From contig JAEWNJ010000084.1 of NCBI GenBank assembly GCA_023392795.1, positions 1-31,274 on the forward strand: DNA of 31,274 nt, written 5' to 3'. The translations under genes and the position numbers were made by a program. This document shows, one piece after another, positions 22,913 through 31,002 of this stretch (position 1 is the first letter of the stretch; every line of letters starts with the position of its first letter). The notes beneath the pieces are model-generated. The model was not told the DNA's origin, ran no database searches, and saw only the letters and a list, made by a program, of their open reading frames with translations. The stretch is from Candidatus Cloacimonadota bacterium. Its GTDB lineage: Bacteria > Cloacimonadota > Cloacimonadia > Cloacimonadales > Cloacimonadaceae.

Positions 22913-23449
22913 ATGGGTATTATCGATTGGATTATCCTGGCATTTCTGCTCTTTTTCACCTTTAACGGCTATCGCCGCGGTCTCGCTGGCGCCATCATCC
23001 AGCTGGCGGGCTTTGTCCTCGCTTTCTTCCTGATCGGGCATTACTATCCTCTGCTGGCGAATCAACTGATGCTGAAGTACGCCATGAGCAAAGGCCTGGC
23101 GACCGTTATCGCGGTGATCTTGATTCTGATCCTGCTGGTTGTCATCACACGCTTTGTGATCTGGGCTATCGACCGCTTTATCAAGGCTTTGAAGCTATCG
23201 GGCATGAACCGCTTTTTGGGGGCAGTATTGGGTCTGGTAAATGGCTTGATCTGCGTGATCATCATTACAGTGGCGCTGGATTATCTGCCCAAAGTCTCGA
23301 CTCCGTTGAAGGATGGCGAGAAACACAGAGTGTATGCCGGGATCGAGGTGTTGAAAGAGGATCTTTTTGACAAACTGCAGCTTGAAAACCGCATGAAATA
23401 CATCAAAATGCCCAAAATACCCTTTACCAAGGATAAACCAGAAGATTGA
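22913..23449 (+). CDS. CvpA-family membrane protein
   Basis: A 178-residue inner-membrane protein with four hydrophobic segments. The N-terminus IIDWIILAFLLFFTFNGYRRGLAGAIIQLAGFVLAFFL (about 3-42, pattern only) is the CvpA signature, including the GYRRGL loop. Later segments include VIAVILILILLVVITRFVIW and FLGAVLGLVNGLICVIII. Members are linked with colicin V export and envelope stress, but the biochemical role is unclear. A GAGAGG ribosome site lies before the ATG. CvpA-family genes often stand directly before mutS2, as here, where the stop and the mutS2 start overlap as TTGA. Confidence 0.9.
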   Translation: MGIIDWIILAFLLFFTFNGYRRGLAGAIIQLAGFVLAFFLIGHYYPLLANQLMLKYAMSKGLATVIAVILILILLVVITRFVIWAIDRFIKALKLSGMNRFLGAVLGLVNGLICVIIITVALDYLPKVSTPLKDGEKHRVYAGIEVLKEDLFDKLQLENRMKYIKMPKIPFTKDKPED

Positions 23450-25785
23450 GCGACCTCGAATACAAAAACCTGTTGGCTCAGATAGCCTCACGCTGCAATA
23501 GCCAGCTCGGTAAAGATATCGCCCTGGCATTGAAGCCGGATAAAGGGATCGAAGAGATCCGCAGAATGCAGAGATTGATCGGAGAATTCCAGGAAGCACA
23601 GGCGCATGGGTTGGAACTCTATTTTGAAGATCTCTGTGACCTCTCCTCGCTCCTGGAACAGCAAGGCATCTTTGACCATTCAGAGTTTCAAGTCATCGCG
23701 TTGAACGCTGAAATGGCGGTGATCGCAGCCTCCAAGACCGAGGCTTTCAAGGAGCTGCCCCTGGCTCAGAACCGGGTAAAGCGCCTGGTTCCGATGCCGG
23801 ATATCATGCAGGGCTTCACCCGCATCTTTGATCCGGAGGGAGAAGTGCTGGATTCCGCTTCACCCGAATTGATGCAGATCCGGCGTCGCATCTCCGGCAT
23901 CCGCTCCCGGATCCAGAAGACCATGCAAAACATGCTGTCCGAGCCGCGTTTGGAAGGCTATCTGCAGGATCGTTTTGTGACGCAGCGGGAAGATCGCTTT
24001 GTGCTGCCGGTGAAGGAATCTGCCGCACCCTTTGTAAATGGCATCGTGCAAAGCCGCTCCGGAAGCAAATCCACGGTATTCATCGAGCCCGCGGAAGTGG
24101 TGCCGATGAACAACGAATTGCAGCTCGCCAAGCAAGATGAGAAGAGGGAAATCTTCCGCATCCTCAATCAATTTACTCTGTCCATCAAAGAACGAAGGGC
24201 AGACATCCTGCGCAATCAACAGAATATGGCGGAATTGGACTATCTGTATGGCTGCGCCCGCTTTGGCAATGCCATCAAAGCCAGAGTCCCGATCATGCAG
24301 GAAATTCCCGCGCTCAGCCTCAACGGCGCACGCCATCCGCTATTGATTCTGCGGCTGCTCGGTGAAAGCGGAGCGATGGGCTATCACAAAGTGATCCCCT
24401 TTGATCTCAGCCTGGGCGAAGACTACTCGGTATTGATCCTCAGCGGACCAAATACCGGCGGTAAAACGGTACTGATGAAGGCGGCGGGACTGATCACTCT
24501 GATGGCACTCTCCGGATTGCCTGTGCCGGCCGATGAAGATAGCCGCATCGGGATGTTTTCCCATGTGTTTGCCGATATCGGGGACGATCAATCCATCGAA
24601 AATGCGCTCTCCACCTTCTCTTCGCATCTGGACAAGATTCGCAAAATGCTGGAAGCGGCGAACGAGCAGAGCCTGATCCTGATCGATGAAATCGGCGCCG
24701 CCACCGATCCGCAGCAAGGTTCCGCCCTGGCTCAAGCTATCCTGGAGCAGCTTACCGAAAAAGGCGTGAAGGGCATTGTGACCACGCACTACACTGCGCT
24801 CAAGGTCTTCGCCGAATCGCACCCTGCCTGCATCAACGCTTCCATGCAGTTTGACCTGAAGTCGCTGATCCCCACTTATCGCTTTAGCACCGGCATCCCC
24901 GGCGACAGCTTTGCCATAGAGGTAGCGGCCTCTCTGGGCATGGATCCGGAGCTGATCGGACGCGCCAGGAGCCTGGCGGGAACTCAGAATCTGGAGTTTA
25001 CCACTCTGATCAAAAAGATGCAGGAAGAGAAGAAAAACCTGGCAAAACAAAGCTATGAATATGAACTCAAATCGAGAAACCTGGAAGCGCGCCTGAAAGA
25101 AGCCGAGAACCGTGAACAGGAATGGGAAAAGGAACTAAAAGCACGACGGCAAAAGCACTTGAAGGATTTGCAGGGCGAATTGATCTCCTTCCAAAAGCTG
25201 TACAATCGCGAAATCAGCGACATCAAAAACCTGGACAAGGAAGAACGTAAACGGCTTTCGGAAAGAAAATTGCAAGACATTAATGCCAAGACTGAAGAAC
25301 TCTCACGGGAACTGATCCAAAGCAATGCCGAAGGTCTTTTGCCCTTGAAAAATCCCAAAGCAGGCGAACGGGTGTGGCTGGCGAATTTCGACACCGAAGC
25401 CATCATCCTGGAAATCCAGGGTACGAGCGCCAGGGTGGATATGAACGGCATCAGCTTCAAAACTGAGACCGTGAATCTCTACTCTCCCAAAAGCCGCGAC
25501 AGCGAGCCGGCAAAGCCGCTTACCGCGGTGAAGGCCACGCCTAGGGTGCAGACCGAATTGAAGCTTTTGGGCCTCACTTTCGATGAAGCCATGCCGCTGA
25601 TCGACGAATTTCTGGACAACGCGGCGATGACCGGCTTTGGCACTCTGCGCATCGTACATGGTAAAGGCACAGGAGCTTTGAGGGCCAAAGTGAGAGACTA
25701 TCTGTCCCGCAAGAAACAGGTGAAGAGTATGGAAACGCCTCCCATGTTTGAAGGTGGCAATGGCGTTACCGTAGTGAAGATTTAA
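23446..25785 (+). CDS. mutS2: MutS2, ribosome-rescue/anti-recombination ATPase with Smr domain (TTG start)
   Basis: MutS2 is a dimeric ATPase; in Bacillus it splits collided ribosomes, and elsewhere it limits recombination. The 779-residue length is normal. Walker A GPNTGGKT is at 334-341, Walker B LILIDEIGAATDP near 410-422, then a signature NASMQFDLKSLIPTYRFSTG, a long charged coiled coil (about 520-620), a KOW-like segment, and the Smr domain from about 705. The Smr domain retains HGKGTG (near 738) but its first motif reads LKLLG instead of the usual LDxRG. The start is TTG 23446, overlapping the CvpA stop as TTGA; no better start was found. Confidence 0.96.
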   Translation: MSDLEYKNLLAQIASRCNSQLGKDIALALKPDKGIEEIRRMQRLIGEFQEAQAHGLELYFEDLCDLSSLLEQQGIFDHSEFQVIALNAEMAVIAASKTEAFKELPLAQNRVKRLVPMPDIMQGFTRIFDPEGEVLDSASPELMQIRRRISGIRSRIQKTMQNMLSEPRLEGYLQDRFVTQREDRFVLPVKESAAPFVNGIVQSRSGSKSTVFIEPAEVVPMNNELQLAKQDEKREIFRILNQFTLSIKERRADILRNQQNMAELDYLYGCARFGNAIKARVPIMQEIPALSLNGARHPLLILRLLGESGAMGYHKVIPFDLSLGEDYSVLILSGPNTGGKTVLMKAAGLITLMALSGLPVPADEDSRIGMFSHVFADIGDDQSIENALSTFSSHLDKIRKMLEAANEQSLILIDEIGAATDPQQGSALAQAILEQLTEKGVKGIVTTHYTALKVFAESHPACINASMQFDLKSLIPTYRFSTGIPGDSFAIEVAASLGMDPELIGRARSLAGTQNLEFTTLIKKMQEEKKNLAKQSYEYELKSRNLEARLKEAENREQEWEKELKARRQKHLKDLQGELISFQKLYNREISDIKNLDKEERKRLSERKLQDINAKTEELSRELIQSNAEGLLPLKNPKAGERVWLANFDTEAIILEIQGTSARVDMNGISFKTETVNLYSPKSRDSEPAKPLTAVKATPRVQTELKLLGLTFDEAMPLIDEFLDNAAMTGFGTLRIVHGKGTGALRAKVRDYLSRKKQVKSMETPPMFEGGNGVTVVKI

Positions 25786-25842
25786 CCGATACCAATGACG
25801 TGGCACGAAACGTGCAGCGAATAGAAATACAAAGGACAGCCG

Positions 25843-27570
25843 GTGGACAATAGCCTCATCGATCAAATACGCGCAGCCAACGACATCGTGGATGTAATGC
25901 AGAGCTACATCCCGCTGAAACACGTCGGCACAAATTGGCGCGGAATTTGCCCCTTTCACAACGATACCCGTCCATCGCTGTATGTAAGCCAGCCCAAGCA
26001 GATCTACAAGTGTTTTGCCTGCGGTAAGGGCGGAAACGTGTTCACCTTCGTGCAGGATTTCGATAAGCTCAGCTTCATCGAAGCGGTGAAGAAGCTGGCA
26101 CAGCGCGCCGGCATCCAGGTTCCGGAATACGAGCGCACCACGGTGGTATCCACCAAGCGCCAGCAGCTCCTCCAGGTATATAAATCCGCCTCCCTCTTTT
26201 TTACCGAAATGCTCTTTGAACACGGGCAGAACGCGCTGGACTATCTCAAGAAGCGCTCTTTCAGCCCTGAAACTGCCAAAGCGCTGGCTCTGGGCTATGC
26301 CCTACCTGCCAATAAAGCCTTGCTCAATCACCTGATGAAAGAGGGCTACAGCGTTTCCCTGCTCAAAGAAAGCGGGCTGTTTGGCGATTATTCCGGGGCT
26401 CTGCAGGATATTTACCGCGATCGCCTGATCTTCCCCATTCATAACAACACCGGGGATGTGATCGCCTTTGGCGGACGGATCATGGAACCCAGGGAAAACG
26501 TAGGCAAATACATCAATTCCCCCGGAACCGAGATCTATACGAAGGGCAAAGAGCTGTACGGGCTTTACAAAACAAAGTATAACATCAGCAAGCAGGATTG
26601 CTCGCTGGTTTGCGAGGGTTACTTTGACTTTCTGCGGCTTTATGAAAGCGGCTTTGAAAACGCTGTAGCGTCCCTGGGAACAGCGCTTACTGACGATCAG
26701 GTGTATCTGCTTAACCGCTTTTCCCAGAATACCACGCTGCTTTATGACGGGGATTCCGCCGGCATCAAGGCTGCCGTCAGAGGTGGCCTGGCATGCATCA
26801 GTAAAGGCATGCAAGTAAAGATAGCTGCTCTTCCTGAGGGAGAGGATCCCGATAGCCTGATCCTGCAGAAAGGCAAAGAAGCCATGAGCGAAGCGATTGC
26901 TACGGCACAGGATCTGGTCTCATTTATGGCGACCAGCGAGAAGATCGACCTGGGCGTGAAAGAACGCATCGCGCAGATACTGGACGCGCTGCGCCCCTTG
27001 CAGGATCCCATCCAGCGGGAATTGTATTTGAAACAGGTGTCTGAAGCCTTTGGCATCACTGTGGATGCCCTTTATGCCTCGCTGAGACGGACTTCATCTT
27101 CAGCGCCACAGCAAAGGGATAAGGTGGTGGAAAGTGTGGTGGATAGCGAAATCCCGGAGGAGCGCCATGCCCTCATTTTGGCGCTGAGGGACGCCGAAAG
27201 CTACAAACTGCTTGCCACTGAGCTAAGTGCCGATTATTTTACTAATAGGCTGTATCGCCGTATATATATCTTCTTGCAGGATAATATGATCGCGCAGGAA
27301 CAATTCGACGCGGCAGCTCTTTTGGACTCGAACGAGAAGAATGACGTGAAAGACATGCTGGCAGAGCTTCTTTTTGAGGAAACGCAGTTTCCAGACTTGG
27401 GACGAGTGATCAAGGATCTGAAATTGCGCAAGGTTCAACGGGATCTGGAGGCTTTGGACAAAGCCATCAGTCAGGATCCGGAAAACCGCGATCTCCTCAG
27501 CCAAAAAGCAGATCTGGTGCGGGCTTATCGTTCGATGACCAAGAAGGTCGTAAATAAAGTCCTCTATTAG
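25843..27570 (+). CDS. dnaG: DNA primase DnaG (GTG start)
   Basis: DnaG makes RNA primers for replication. The N-terminal CHC2 zinc ribbon is intact, with Cys36, His39, Cys57 and Cys60 in CPFHND and CFACGKGG. The RNA-polymerase/TOPRIM core has SFGGR-like IAFGGRIME, CEGYFD (257-262, metal-binding Glu258) and DGDSAG (302-307, acidic residues Asp302 and Asp304). A C-terminal helical part for helicase contact follows. The 575-residue length is in the usual range. The start is GTG 25843 with AAAGGA 6 bases before it. It lies 57 bases after mutS2, a gap that holds a small GCACG-AAA-CGTGC hairpin (25803-25815). Confidence 0.97.
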   Translation: MDNSLIDQIRAANDIVDVMQSYIPLKHVGTNWRGICPFHNDTRPSLYVSQPKQIYKCFACGKGGNVFTFVQDFDKLSFIEAVKKLAQRAGIQVPEYERTTVVSTKRQQLLQVYKSASLFFTEMLFEHGQNALDYLKKRSFSPETAKALALGYALPANKALLNHLMKEGYSVSLLKESGLFGDYSGALQDIYRDRLIFPIHNNTGDVIAFGGRIMEPRENVGKYINSPGTEIYTKGKELYGLYKTKYNISKQDCSLVCEGYFDFLRLYESGFENAVASLGTALTDDQVYLLNRFSQNTTLLYDGDSAGIKAAVRGGLACISKGMQVKIAALPEGEDPDSLILQKGKEAMSEAIATAQDLVSFMATSEKIDLGVKERIAQILDALRPLQDPIQRELYLKQVSEAFGITVDALYASLRRTSSSAPQQRDKVVESVVDSEIPEERHALILALRDAESYKLLATELSADYFTNRLYRRIYIFLQDNMIAQEQFDAAALLDSNEKNDVKDMLAELLFEETQFPDLGRVIKDLKLRKVQRDLEALDKAISQDPENRDLLSQKADLVRAYRSMTKKVVNKVLY

Positions 27571-27595
27571 GGCGAGAACTTGCCAAGGAGCATTG

Positions 27596-29335
27596 ATGAT
27601 TACTTACAATGAGTGTTTGAAAAAGCTGGTTGATCTGGGTAAAGAATCCGGCTATATCACCTTCAAACAAATCAACGATATCCTTCCCAGCAGTCCATTT
27701 TTCCTGGACAAAGTGGATGATATCATCTTTGATCTTTCTCAAGATGGGATCGAGATCATCGACGAAACCGAAAAGCGCATCACCAAGAGCGGAGCTGCCA
27801 TACGCAAGCCTACCCCGCCCAAAAAGTTCAAGACCAAGCGCTTTTACGACGACCCCGTACGTATGTATCTGCGCGAAATGGGCAGGGTTCCCCTCCTGGA
27901 TCGCGAAGGTGAAGTGCGCGTGGCAAAGAAGATCGAGACCTATCAGAAGATGATCAATCAAAACGTGTTTCAAGCCGGCTCCACCCTACGCGAAATGTAT
28001 AACTTCCTGCATCGATACCGTGAACGCCGGGTTCGCCTGGATCAGATCTTCAAGGTCGATATCGGCACCTGGATCGATAAGAATCAGGATGTAAAAATCA
28101 TCGATCGCTTTAAGGACATCCTCAAAGAAAACGAAAACACTCTGGATAAAATCGGCGGCATTCTGGACAATTGCGATTTTGACGACACCGGCACTGCCAG
28201 CCGTCAGGAAGAAATCGACGGACTGCGCGAACAGGTGGTGGAAACCTTTATGACTCTGGCTTACAACGATAAGCTGATCAAACGCATGGTTTACCGCATC
28301 CGCAGCCTGGTGGAACGCATCGAAGAAAGCTACAATTCCATCAATGAACTCACCCGCATCAAACGCTATACTATCGACGAAATCTGCACTTACGGCCGCC
28401 GAGCCAAGAAGAGTCAGGAAGATATGGACGAAGTGCGCGCGGAAACCAATATGGATCCCAACCTCTTTGTGGAGACCCTGCGCAAGATCAAAAACGCCCG
28501 CCGCAAGATCCGCCGCGTGGAACTGGAAACCAAAATGACCGGGAATGAATTGGTGTTTCTGCTGCGTGAGATCGACCGCGCCGAACGCAACAAGGAAAAA
28601 GCTCAGAACGAGATGATCGAAGCCAACGTCCGCCTGGTGATCAGCATCGCCAAACGTTATAACAACCGTGGACTGGAATTCCTGGATCTGATCCAGGAAG
28701 GCAACACCGGTCTGATGCGCGCTGTGGAGAAATACGACTACCGCAAGGGCTTCAAATTCAGTACCTATGCCACCTGGTGGATCCGTCAGGCCATCACGCG
28801 CGCCATTGCCGATCAAGCCCGTACCATCCGCATCCCGGTACACATGATCGAATCCATAAACAAGATCAACCGCACCAGCCGCCGCCTCATGCAAAAGCTG
28901 GGCCGCGAACCATACCCGGAAGAGATCTCCGAGGTACTGGATATGCCGGTGGAAAAGATCAAGAACATCCTCTCCATCAGCAAGGAGCCAGTATCCCTGG
29001 ATAAACCGATCGGTCACGAAAGCGAAGATAGCATCCTGGGCGATTTTATCGAAGACCGCACCATCATCTCCCCGGAACGCCTGGCAGAACGCAGCCTGCT
29101 CAAAAAACAAGTGGATGAAGTGCTCAAGACTCTTACTACCCGCGAAGAACGTGTGATCCGCCTCCGCTTTGGCATTGATGACGGTTATCACCGCACCCTG
29201 GAAGAAGTGGGCAACATCTTTCAGGTAACCCGTGAACGCATCCGCCAGATCGAGGATAAAGCGCTGAAGAAATTGCGTCACCCCAGCCGGGCAGTAATCT
29301 TACAGCAATTCCTGGACAATTTCCATGTCAAATAG
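27596..29335 (+). CDS. rpoD: Primary RNA polymerase sigma factor (RpoD/SigA)
   Basis: The housekeeping sigma factor. The start at ATG 27596 is preferred because AAGGAG lies 5 bases before it; the TTG just upstream (27593) is too close. Region 1.1-like sequence covers about 1-75; region 1.2 is DPVRMYLREMGRVPLLDREGE; a charged non-conserved segment of about 220 residues follows. Region 2 contains NVRLVISIAKRYNNRGLEFL, FSTYATWWIRQAITRAIAD (pattern of 2.3-2.4). Regions 3 and 4 are complete, with LTTREERVIRLRFGI and the HTH VGNIFQVTRERIRQIE near the end. It ends the operon, 22 bases after dnaG, and is followed by a terminator. Confidence 0.98.
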   Translation: MITYNECLKKLVDLGKESGYITFKQINDILPSSPFFLDKVDDIIFDLSQDGIEIIDETEKRITKSGAAIRKPTPPKKFKTKRFYDDPVRMYLREMGRVPLLDREGEVRVAKKIETYQKMINQNVFQAGSTLREMYNFLHRYRERRVRLDQIFKVDIGTWIDKNQDVKIIDRFKDILKENENTLDKIGGILDNCDFDDTGTASRQEEIDGLREQVVETFMTLAYNDKLIKRMVYRIRSLVERIEESYNSINELTRIKRYTIDEICTYGRRAKKSQEDMDEVRAETNMDPNLFVETLRKIKNARRKIRRVELETKMTGNELVFLLREIDRAERNKEKAQNEMIEANVRLVISIAKRYNNRGLEFLDLIQEGNTGLMRAVEKYDYRKGFKFSTYATWWIRQAITRAIADQARTIRIPVHMIESINKINRTSRRLMQKLGREPYPEEISEVLDMPVEKIKNILSISKEPVSLDKPIGHESEDSILGDFIEDRTIISPERLAERSLLKKQVDEVLKTLTTREERVIRLRFGIDDGYHRTLEEVGNIFQVTRERIRQIEDKALKKLRHPSRAVILQQFLDNFHVK

Positions 29336-29367
29336 CTGCTGAGTATCAGCAAGACATAATAAGTCAT

Positions 29368-29399
29368 ATAGAGCAGTCACTTAGGCTGCTCTATTTTTT
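29368..29399 (+). terminator. Intrinsic terminator after rpoD
   Basis: The stem ATAGAGCAG (29368-29376) pairs with CTGCTCTAT (29386-29394) over a 9-base loop and is followed by a T-run to 29399. It lies 33 bases after the rpoD stop and closes the operon. Confidence 0.88.
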
Positions 29400-29431
29400 G
29401 CCGCGTGGCTCCGGGATCAGATTTACTTACT

Positions 29432-30580
29432 TCACTTGGATTGCGGGATCTGAAAATATGGGTAGATATTGATCTCGTCTCTGCTGAACTTCATCTCTCC
29501 GCCATAGATCAGGGATGCAGATTGAAAGTCCAGGGACTTGCCAACAACCTGAATGTTCTTGATCAAGCTGGGGTTAAACACCTTGGCCGATTTGATCTCC
29601 ACCGGCATCAGCATCGCTCCGCTCTGGATGATCAAGTCAAGCTCAAGGCCGCTGTTTTCCCGGTAGAAATACAAGGGCGCTTCACTGCCCTGGTTGTAGA
29701 ACATCTTCAGGTATTCAGATACCACAAAGGTCTCGAAGAGTTGACCTTTCAGGGGGTGGTTGATCAAATCCTGGGCATCTCTGATCCGCAGCAAACGGCA
29801 GGCCAAACCTGTATCGAGAAAATAGAGTTTGGGAGATTTTACCAAGCGCTTATTCTGGTTTTTGTGCCAGGGTTGGAGCAGGTGAATAATGTAGCTCGTT
29901 TGCAGGATCGAAAGCCAATTGGACACGGTTTTCAAATCCACCCCGGTCTCGTTGGCCAGGGCTGTTTTATTGAGTAGAGAGCCAGTTCTGCCGGCGCACA
30001 GGCCCAGAAACTTGAAGAAGAGGTCTCTATCCTGCACCTGAGTAAGCAGGCGCACATCGCGCTCCAGATAGGTGTTGATATAGGAAGTGTAAAACATCTG
30101 GGGATCCATCCCCTGATCTATCAATCTGGGATAAAAGCCTTTGAACAGCACTTCATCGATGTCTGCTTTTTGGTTCTGATAGATTTCAGCATACGAAAAC
30201 GGCAAGAGCTGGAAAATGGCTGTTCTTCCGGCTAAAGACTGTGAAAGATGTCGCATCATACTAAACTGATTGCTGCCTGTAAGGATGAACCGGGCGGGCA
30301 TCGGGTTTTTATCAGCCATCATCTTTATGTAAGGCAGGATATCCGGTGCGTATTGAAACTCATCAATGATGTATCGTCCATTCTCGTCACTTAACAGAGA
30401 TTTGGGATCACTCTCAAGAATCACTCTCAGCTCGGGATTCTCCAGATCAAGGTATTGGTGATCCGGGAATTGCATCCTGGCCAGGGTGGTCTTGCCAGAC
30501 TGTCTGGGACCGGTAATGGTGATGATCGGAAAGCCTTTGGCTACCCGCATCATGGTTTGCTGCATGCTTCTTGGGTACAT
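29432..30580 (-). CDS. Orphan AAA ATPase with DUF4143 C-terminal domain
   Basis: The start is placed at ATG 30580, where AAGGTGAGG lies about 6 bases ahead; a GTG at 30592 in frame lacks a ribosome site. The 382-residue protein has Walker A GPRQSGKT at 24-31, Walker B RYIIDEFQYAP near 68-78, sensor-1 FILTGSNQF, an Arg-rich HLSQSLAGRT, and a C-terminal DUF4143 part with YINTYLERDV, NETGVDLKTVSNWLSIL (winged-helix-like) and GLELDLIIQ with a nuclease-like final half. This family (AAA_14 + DUF4143) is very common and often multicopy in anaerobes; its function is not established. It is transcribed alone, convergent with rpoD. Confidence 0.9.
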   Translation of the reverse strand: MYPRSMQQTMMRVAKGFPIITITGPRQSGKTTLARMQFPDHQYLDLENPELRVILESDPKSLLSDENGRYIIDEFQYAPDILPYIKMMADKNPMPARFILTGSNQFSMMRHLSQSLAGRTAIFQLLPFSYAEIYQNQKADIDEVLFKGFYPRLIDQGMDPQMFYTSYINTYLERDVRLLTQVQDRDLFFKFLGLCAGRTGSLLNKTALANETGVDLKTVSNWLSILQTSYIIHLLQPWHKNQNKRLVKSPKLYFLDTGLACRLLRIRDAQDLINHPLKGQLFETFVVSEYLKMFYNQGSEAPLYFYRENSGLELDLIIQSGAMLMPVEIKSAKVFNPSLIKNIQVVGKSLDFQSASLIYGGEMKFSRDEINIYPYFQIPQSK

Positions 30581-30606
30581 AATCATCCTCACCTTTTATG
30601 CAAATC

Positions 30607-30658
30607 AGGGAACGCGTTCCCTATATTGCAAGAATATGTCCCATGTTCTTTTCGTCAA
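30607..30658 (-). promoter_or_regulatory. Promoter and palindromic candidate operator of the DUF4143 ATPase
   Basis: On the - strand TTGACG (30658-30653), a 16-base spacer and TATTCT (30636-30631) form a plausible promoter. Directly after the expected start (~30624) lies the perfect 16-bp palindrome AGGGAACGCGTTCCCT (30607-30622). A palindrome overlapping the first transcribed bases is a typical repressor site, so the gene may be repressed, perhaps by its own product. The regulator is unknown. Confidence 0.5.
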
Positions 30659-31002
30659 GACAATTCGCCTAGGGGATAAAGTGGGCACAGATAACAGGTT
30701 CAGCAGATACTCACTTCAGATATGCCCCATTTCAGGGATTTGAGTCCCCGAATTCCTATCTTGAGGTTCATACGCATCTAATGAGCCTCCCATACACCGG
30801 TCATACGATTGTACGACCGGTGTACGACCGGTGTATGGGAGGCGTATCAACTACAAGATGGCAAGAGATAGCCTACAATATTGGGTGGGCTGGGCATGGA
30901 TTATGTCATTTCAAACTAAACACCATATCAGATTAACTAATGAGATGAGCTTGGGCGGGAAGCCAGCATCTAATACATGCCAGTCATCTATCCCCCACAA
31001 TC
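30659..31002. other. Intergenic region between the ATPase promoter and the ROK gene
   Basis: About 345 bases without a supported gene. The main content is the large palindrome at 30770-30847, listed separately. A 67-codon + strand frame starting at 30831 lies partly within the palindrome, has no ribosome site and is not believed. The remainder (about 30850-31000) shows no feature I can name; the 3' side should hold the end of the ROK transcript. Confidence 0.5.
30770..30847. repeat. Large intergenic palindrome with 11-base units (GTAYGACCGGT)
   Basis: The arms GCCTCCCATACACCGGTC (30785-30802) and GACCGGTGTATGGGAGGC (30826-30843) are perfect 18-base inverted repeats. ATAC/GTAT outside them (30770-30773, 30844-30847) can extend the stem with a left-side bulge. 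Inside are two tandem copies of GTACGACCGGT (30811-30821 and 30822-30832) and one inverted, one-mismatch copy, ACCGGTCATAC (30796-30806). The first tandem copy can instead pair with the inverted copy to form a smaller hairpin with a GATT loop. No terminal inverted repeat, target-site duplication or transposase accompanies it. Confidence 0.65.

Noticed and set aside
27986..29281. 431-codon open frame opposite rpoD
   Set aside because: It is entirely antisense to the well-supported sigma factor gene; its protein is compositionally odd (Phe/His/Asp-rich) with no known motif, as expected for a shadow frame.
30770..30847. The palindrome as an intrinsic terminator
   Set aside because: No T-run on either strand, and the nearest gene ends are over 150 bases away.
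30770..30847. CRISPR-like repeats (two tandem 11-mers)
   Set aside because: Only two adjacent copies with no spacer between them and no cas genes; CRISPR repeats are longer and spaced.
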